From Colletotrichum lupini (Eukaryota > Ascomycota > Sordariomycetes > Glomerellales > Glomerellaceae), in assembly GCF_023278565.1 (NCBI RefSeq), contig NC_064672.1:558001-622000 (forward strand): a stretch of DNA of 64,000 nucleotides. The letters are read 5' to 3'. The notes beneath the pieces are model-generated. The model saw only the letters and a list, made by a program, of their open reading frames with translations. It did not search any database and was not told the origin of the DNA. How positions within the stretch are numbered: position 1 is the stretch's first letter; every line of letters starts with the position of its first letter. Shown piece by piece: positions 58,617 through 64,000 of this stretch. The translations under genes were made by a program, and so were the position numbers.

Positions 58617-58629
58617 CAAGTACTCCGTA
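58617..58629 (+). promoter_or_regulatory. Copy of the 13-mer CAAGTACTCCGTA
   Basis: Exact 13-mer match to the copies at 12167-12179 (plus) and 30253-30265 (minus). It lies about 240 bases from the 3' end of the tRNA-Pro gene. Confidence 0.5.
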
Positions 58630-58866
58630 GGTTTGGAAATAAAGTCTGGCTCATGTGTCGGCACGTAGGTGGGCGCACACACACACATTCCTTTGCACAC
58701 CACCACCTACTGCATGATTTGTATGCACCACGACGTCAACTTCAGCCAGGGCGAAAACCAGGCTCAGAACCGAAACCGACAAAAGTGAGGAGTGCAAGAT
58801 GCGACAAAAGAGAACAAGAGTCGATGGGTAAAGTAAGGTTAAGATGGCCAAAAAAGCAAAAGAATG

Positions 58867-58963
58867 GGGCTCAACCGGGGATCGAACCCGGGGCCTCTCG
58901 CAGAAGACGGCTTGAAGACACCAAGAACCCAAAGCGAGAATCATACCTCTAGACCATTGAGCC
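58867..58963 (-). tRNA. tRNA-Pro (anticodon UGG) with a 25-nt intron
   Basis: Read on the minus strand, GGCTCAA and TTGAGCC form a perfect 7-bp acceptor stem with C as discriminator. The D-arm contains TGGTCTAGAGG, matching the internal A box. The anticodon stem CTCGC/GCGAG encloses TTTGGG-T, giving anticodon TGG. A 25-nt intron (58927-58903) sits between positions 37 and 38, the standard eukaryotic place. The T-arm has CCGGG-TTCGATC-CCCGG, a good B box. It decodes CCN-type proline codons, mainly CCA/CCG. Confidence 0.95.
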
Positions 58964-60474
58964 GAACCAAGCCGTTTTGCGGCCAGGAATGCAGGGGCTG
59001 CGATGACGGGGAGCCTCGATTGGCCGCTTATGTTCCCTGTCAAAGATGGAAGTGTGGGGCAGCTATTTTTTTTCGTCCGTGGTGCTGCTGCTCGCTTCCC
59101 CAGTATGCCAGCCTGCCGCTAAATCCAAGGCGCGAAGAGAAGGAAGTTCAAAAGGTTGTAGATCTAGGTGTGTCGGGAATCTCGTTCCTTGTATGCCGCA
59201 GTCAATACTTTGAGGGAAAACGATAGAACTCAGAGAGGCTCCTTCCGGGTGTTGTAAAAGACAAAATCTCAAATTTTTCGTTTCTTGGCTGGGTGGCAGA
59301 AATTAATCATGAAGCGTTCGGGAGCTGGCAAGCCGGCCCTTGCTAGATCCTCCAATCAATATCTAGCCTGTCTCCGCCCGCCGATATGGTTTCCCTGGCC
59401 AAGGACCGACTACCTTATTTTGCCTCCATAGTGACATTTATCCGGCGGTGAACTTCCAGATCGCAGAAGCAAGCTGTGTATAGACTCCTTGGGGGAGTGG
59501 CAGGCGCAGCGCGCAAGAAGCAGTTGGCGAGCAAGACTCCGTCGTTCTCATAGAAGATCATGACCTGTCAACAGCCAGTGTACTCAGTAAGATAATAACC
59601 CCATGGAAGCGAATGCCTTCTCGACGCCAATATAACTTACACAGTCAAGTAGCTAAGTCCTAGGCCTAATCAGATGACGCCTCCAAGGCCAAAAGGAGGG
59701 AAAACGACCTGGCTCTCTTCCGACGTTGTCTACACATCAAGCTCGCAGGCTCACTGTACTAGGTAAACATAGTGAAATTATCAAGTCGTGCTCCTATCTA
59801 CATGCCTATATGCCTAGTCGATCCAATTCCAAGATCTCAGGAGAGAAAGCCCGCCTTGACGCCCATATTTTCTTCCCATGGATGAGGATCATGAAGGGTC
59901 CCAAAACCACGCGACTATCTCCAGTCTATTCTAGATAGAAGAGGTTCTGTCATCGACAATCTCATCAAAGACCGGCGATGTAGCCATCTCCCACATGGCA
60001 TTCCGCATCTTGCTTTGACATGTAAGAATTAGGAAGGGTTGGACCGAAATGCGAGTATATCCACGTCTCCCCGGGCAGGGGAAGTTGTCGATGATCAAAT
60101 ATTCGCGATTCACATCTCATCTTGTGCCGGCGTTCGGTACCTTGTGTAAGTAAGTAGGCAATACACATAGTCAGTCCTCGTAAATCTGCAACATACGAAA
60201 AACTGAGCTGAACCAAAGACAGTGGAATCTCACAGGCATTTAAATAAGATATAATCGAGAGAAGTGAACTTGAAAATTGTCTGTCATGTCAGAATTGTGC
60301 TCGCCTCCTTTATACACCCCCCTATTAACTCCCACCACCACTCCAACCGTCTCGTACATTACGTACATGATAGTATCGAATATACAAGCAAGTCATCAAG
60401 TCATCAGTCGTCAAAACGTCCAAAATGTGCGTATACCTTTCCCCGTTTCCTCCCATAAGCAAAACCAAAAACGC
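58964..60474. other. Intergenic between tRNA-Pro and NRAMP gene
   Basis: 1.5 kb, with no gene supported. The left end is the 5' flank of the tRNA gene; the right end should hold the NRAMP 3' untranslated region. Confidence 0.5.
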
Positions 60475-62367
60475 TCAATTATGAGCATTCAACACCAACA
60501 ACACCAGATTCGCCACAACCATGACAGTAATCATCAACCAAAGCAAAACAGCAAGCACCGTAACCCACCACGAATTCGCCATCTTCACCCCAACAGCACT
60601 AAACCGCCGCGCCGGCACGACGCCCGTATCAGACTCGTAGCTCGCGGCGCCGGGTACGACAGTCATGTACTTGTCAAACGACGTGAAATAAATCAGCGGC
60701 GCCGTGATGATGGGCAACACGGTGCTAAGCACCACCTGCGTGCCCGTCAAGGCGTTGCTGAGCCCGGATTGCCCCGCGACGGCGACGACGACAACGGTCG
60801 GCGTGACGCTTATGAGGCGCGTCGCGAGGCGGCGGAGCCAGGGCCGCATGCGCCAGTTGAGCGCCCCCTCGCTGACGAGCTGGCCGGCGATGGTGCATAC
60901 CAGGCCTGCGGATACGCCTGACAAAAGGAGGGCAAAGGCAAAGATGATCCCAGCGGCGGAGGAGATGCTGTTGGCAAGTAAGTCGTGCATACCGAAGATG
61001 TCAGAGGCGAGAGACGTCTGGCCCTGGTAGAGCGCTGAACCCGCCACGATGAGAATGGCCGAGTTGACGAAGAGCGCAAAGATGAAGAGGGAGAAGACGA
61101 TCTCGGCGATGGAGAACTTCATGCAGTGCTTTATGGCGGCCATGGAGGGGAAGTAAAAGACCTTGTTGTAGCTGTCGACGGTGGTCATTGTGTCGGAGCG
61201 GGGGAGTTCCTGGAGATTACCCTCCTTCATGTCAAAGTCTTTGAGGCGGGACTGGACGACGCCCGAGCCGAGGTGGAGGCTGTGAGGCATGACTGTTGCG
61301 CCCAAGATTCCACAAGACTGATATAATCTGTGACAGTACATGTTAGCACGACCATTGGATCGCAGGAGGGCCTTCTCTACATACCCCTGAGTCTGGATGA
61401 TGGAGCTGGACGGGAGGTATCCGCGAAACACCTGACCGACGGTCGTATTCTCAATCAACGAAAGCTGAATACAGAAGCAAACGACGACGCCCAAAACAAG
61501 GAAACAAACGCCAATCTCAAACAGCCGTAGGCCGCGCATCGAACCATCAGGGCGGTAAAAGACGACGATGAAGACAACGTCCACAATGGTGAGAACGACG
61601 CAGGCGATCAACGGCAACTTTGGTATAAGCAGGTGTATAGCCGTTGCAGTTCCAATGACGACCGCCATATCCGTCGCGACAATGGCAATCTCGGCGAGTG
61701 CGTAGACGGTGAGGTTCATCCATTTCGGGAGGAAGACGCGGCAGGCGGTCGCCAAGTCGAGGCCTGTGATGGTCCCGAGTTTGATAGACAGCGCCTGGAG
61801 GAATATCGCAACAATGTTGCTCAGCAGAACGATGAACAGCAGGTCAAAGTGATAGGAAGCCCCGGCGGCGATATCAGTGGCGTAGTTTCCGGGATCAACT
61901 GCGTCAGATGGTCAGTTTCGACTGCACTTTCAATACCTCATTCTCCAAAGATACCTACTATATGCGACGGCAATCATGAACCCGGGTCCCACAAACTTGC
62001 CAAATGTGATGAGGTCGCTCCATCGCCTGTTGATCCAGTTCTCCTCCCTCTTGTGAACGGTATGGCCTGGCAAGGGAAGTGTCGGTCCTTCAAGGAGCGA
62101 AAACGGGCCCTCGTCGTCGATCCGCGTCTGCTTCTTGAGCGTATTCGGGGCAAAACCCTCAGCGCTGGCCGACGTGCCCTGCGAAGATGCAATGGCATTG
62201 AGGTTGATGAAATCCGGTGGCACGTCACTCAGTCGCCTGGACTCCGAGTGTGACTGGCCATGTAGAGTTTGGCTGATGGTGTAGTCGGCGGTGAAAGGAC
62301 TGACGCTGGATCGGCGGGAACTGCCACCTTGCTCAGCGACGGGCTCATCCAGCCATGTAGGCTTCAT
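60475..62367 (-). CDS. smf: NRAMP-family divalent metal (Mn/Fe) transporter
   Basis: Three exons (62367-61959, 61898-61385, 61327-60475) give 591 residues. The first splice (GTAGGT, CTGAC, CGCAG, phase 1) restores the family signature AYIDPGNYA; the Asp and Asn of DPGN are metal ligands in membrane helix 1. Helix 6 carries the VMPH segment (Met ligand and His). About eleven hydrophobic helices are visible. The second intron (61384-61328) is 57 nt with no in-frame stop. A long polar N-terminus of about 125 residues precedes helix 1 and contains Ser-rich RRSS and SRRLS sites, possible phosphorylation sites. The protein should import Mn or other divalent metal with protons at the plasma membrane, endosome or vacuole. 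Which SMF paralogue it is cannot be told here. Confidence 0.94.
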
Positions 62368-63495
62368 GGTATCCCAGGTAGCAACGACAGATTTTGATCT
62401 GGTCCGCGATGCTACATTCCAAGGGGACGATTAGAATTGATGCCAATGTGTAACCTTGACAAGCAGACTCGTCAAAACTTGCCATGGGAGCGCTTATGAG
62501 CGGCAGCGTTGAACCCTTTGCAAGAGCGTCAAAGGGGGGGGAGGGAAAGGGGAACAAAAGACTCCTCGGTTTGAGGAGGAAAACGGGAAACAGCATAGTT
62601 TTGTCACGTCCAAAGGTGCCGATGCTGAAAACGGAGCCGGAAACACTACCAGGTCCTTACTCAACGGCAGAAAACATTCCGAATGCGGTCTCCGCGAAGG
62701 CCTACGGCGCCTCCGTATGAGACACCACATCGTCATGAGAGCAAGCCCTGGGAAACATCCGACCGAGCTACTGGGACGCCCAAGAAAGACGGAATGGAAC
62801 CGGGCAGTGGGTTTTCTCTTCGAAACAGGTCCAGATGTGCGAGGGTCTTTCTTGGCTAATGCGGACGGGGCGGGACGAGCAAAGAAGGGCGCTCCACGAA
62901 GCGCCCGCCACTAGCAGTCAGTCGAGTCTTGGGAGAATGCTTCTGGACCAGACTTCCTGAGACCTTTTGTCCGCGTTCGGAATAGCCGGTGGGAGAGGGC
63001 ACTTGCTAATGTTAACCAACATGGCGAAATCAACGATTATGGCATGGCTTGCCATTTCAAGTCTGTGAGTGGATAAAAGCAGAAGTTGAAGCTGTGGCGT
63101 AAACGGAGGCGCCTAACCATGTCATGTAAATTGCATCTTCTGGTTGGCCTGACTAGAAGCGAAGTTTCTCTGGTCTGAATCACTAAAGTAATAGGTGTTC
63201 GACAGCCGAACTTTGTTGAAGGCTGATGTCCATTTTGTTGGTCTCTCTCTCTCTCTTCTCCCTTGGCGGGCCGTTTTGGACTTGACTCGGCCGGCCGCCT
63301 TCGGGAAGATGTGTGTGTGGGACGGTCAGCTCACCGGACTGACCGGGCTCACCGAGACCCATATCACCGCAGTATCCCGGCGGGGACCTGCGTGGCTCCG
63401 TACACCCCCTGTCGTCCGGTCTTGCGCTCGGCCCCGATCCGGAACGGGATGTGGAGATGGGTTTTGTGCTGTTGAAGCTGGGCCTCTTTTCGCAT
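62368..63495. other. Intergenic upstream of NRAMP
   Basis: 1.1 kb holding the NRAMP promoter and the 3' untranslated region of the OPI3-type gene. A minus-strand frame at 62345-62596 overlaps the NRAMP start in another frame and is not supported. Confidence 0.5.
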
Positions 63496-64000
63496 TCACC
63501 TAATCTTCTTGGTGTCCTTGCCAGCAGCACGTTCGCGGTCTCTCTTGGCATAGATGCCAGCAGTAAAGGGGTTCTCATAGCGCAGGGCAATTTGGTAAAC
63601 GATGAAGACCCAGACAGTCAGCAGGATGCCGGCGGGCTTGCCGTAGATGAGGGCGGCGCCAAGGAAGCTCAAGGTGGACCCATTGTACATCGGGGCGTCG
63701 GTAATGCTGAAGGGGAAGCCAGTCACGATGCTGTCCATCAAAATGCCGAAGTAGTCACCGAGAAACGTGCCGGTAATACCCAGCTGCCATGTCGAAGAGA
63801 GAACGAGAACGTTGCCACATGCCACGAGGGCGTATCCGACATAGGTCACCGCATCGGACGCGAGAAGTGGGTGGGCTGGCTGGAAGCGCAGAGCCCGTTC
63901 GTAGAGAAGATCACGGAAAATGCCGAGAGAAAAGATGGTGGCAGCCAGACCGTAGCATGCAGCTTGCGAACGTCCACCAGCGAGCTTGGTGAGGATCTTG
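63496..64000 (-). CDS. opi3: OPI3-type phospholipid N-methyltransferase (partial, 5' end outside window)
   Basis: The last 168 codons of a minus-strand gene that runs off the right edge. The segment TGTFLGDYFGILMDSIVTGFPF, then PMYNGSTLSFLGAALIYGKPAGI and RYENPFTAGIYAKR, is characteristic of the phosphatidyl-N-methylethanolamine methyltransferase family (yeast Opi3, animal PEMT). These ER enzymes carry out the last two S-adenosylmethionine-dependent methylations to phosphatidylcholine. Three to four membrane helices are visible. The C-terminus is KKIR, fitting the KKXX ER-retrieval rule. No intron is seen in the visible part. The larger Cho2 enzyme does the first step and has a different layout, so OPI3 is preferred. 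Confidence 0.9.
   Translation of the reverse strand, partial: KILTKLAGGRSQAACYGLAATIFSLGIFRDLLYERALRFQPAHPLLASDAVTYVGYALVACGNVLVLSSTWQLGITGTFLGDYFGILMDSIVTGFPFSITDAPMYNGSTLSFLGAALIYGKPAGILLTVWVFIVYQIALRYENPFTAGIYAKRDRERAAGKDTKKIR

Noticed and set aside
1..64000. CRISPR arrays, rRNA genes, complete transposons, prokaryotic operons
   Set aside because: No direct-repeat/spacer arrays, rRNA core sequences, transposase or reverse-transcriptase motifs were seen; the window is eukaryotic.

Overview
The window reads as nuclear DNA of a filamentous ascomycete, most likely a Sordariomycete. The genes carry short introns of 48-94 nt (one of 165 nt) with GTRNGT donors and CTAAC/CTGAC branch points, have GC-rich third codon positions, and are separated by long intergenic regions. 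A HET-domain gene, an SREBP/SrbA regulator, a CE5 esterase, a BBE-type flavoprotein and a pisatin-demethylase-like P450 are typical of such genomes. Species is not assigned. Exon structures below were read by hand from splice signals and frame continuity.

Layout, left to right. 0.5-2.8 kb: HET-domain protein (-). 3.3-5.7 kb: neutral ceramidase (-). 8.2-11.2 kb: membrane-bound bHLH factor of the SREBP/SrbA family (-). 15.1-16.8 kb: Pro/Ser-rich single-pass membrane protein (-). 18.8-21.7 kb: Srs2-type UvrD helicase (+). 22.3-22.6 kb: small probable mitochondrial membrane protein (+). 24.3-28.2 kb: NPC1-type sterol transporter (+). 31.2-35.2 kb: 1295-residue coiled-coil protein (+). 38.2-39.9 kb: FAD-linked oxidoreductase (+), facing a P450 at 40.4-42.2 kb (-). 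42.2-47.8 kb: gene-poor stretch. 47.8-50.0 kb: AT-hook acidic protein (-). 51.8-52.7 kb: secreted CE5 acetylxylan esterase (+). 53.4-55.0 kb: PTPA/RRD1 phosphatase activator (+). 55.7-56.6 kb: Ala/Pro-rich protein with a 13-nt first exon (-). 58.9 kb: intron-containing tRNA-Pro(UGG) (-). 60.5-62.4 kb: NRAMP metal transporter (-). 63.5 kb to the edge: partial OPI3-type phospholipid methyltransferase (-).

Genes of membrane-lipid homeostasis recur (ceramidase, SREBP, NPC1, OPI3), but they sit far apart among unrelated genes, so a functional cluster is only a possibility. The one arrangement that looks like a small metabolic unit is the convergent FAD oxidase and P450 pair.

The most unexpected signal is non-coding. 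The 10-mer GTACTCCGTA (either strand) occurs six times between genes and once inside a gene. Three of the intergenic copies share the 13-mer CAAGTACTCCGTA, and one lies at the centre of a perfect 26-bp hairpin-type inverted repeat. Two further copies lie close to CT-dinucleotide tracts. Other points to check are a Thr at the presumed nucleophile position of the ceramidase, a ladder of eight exact heptads each with a His in the coiled-coil protein, a PIP-box-like motif in the helicase tail, and four introns of length 3n with no in-frame stop.
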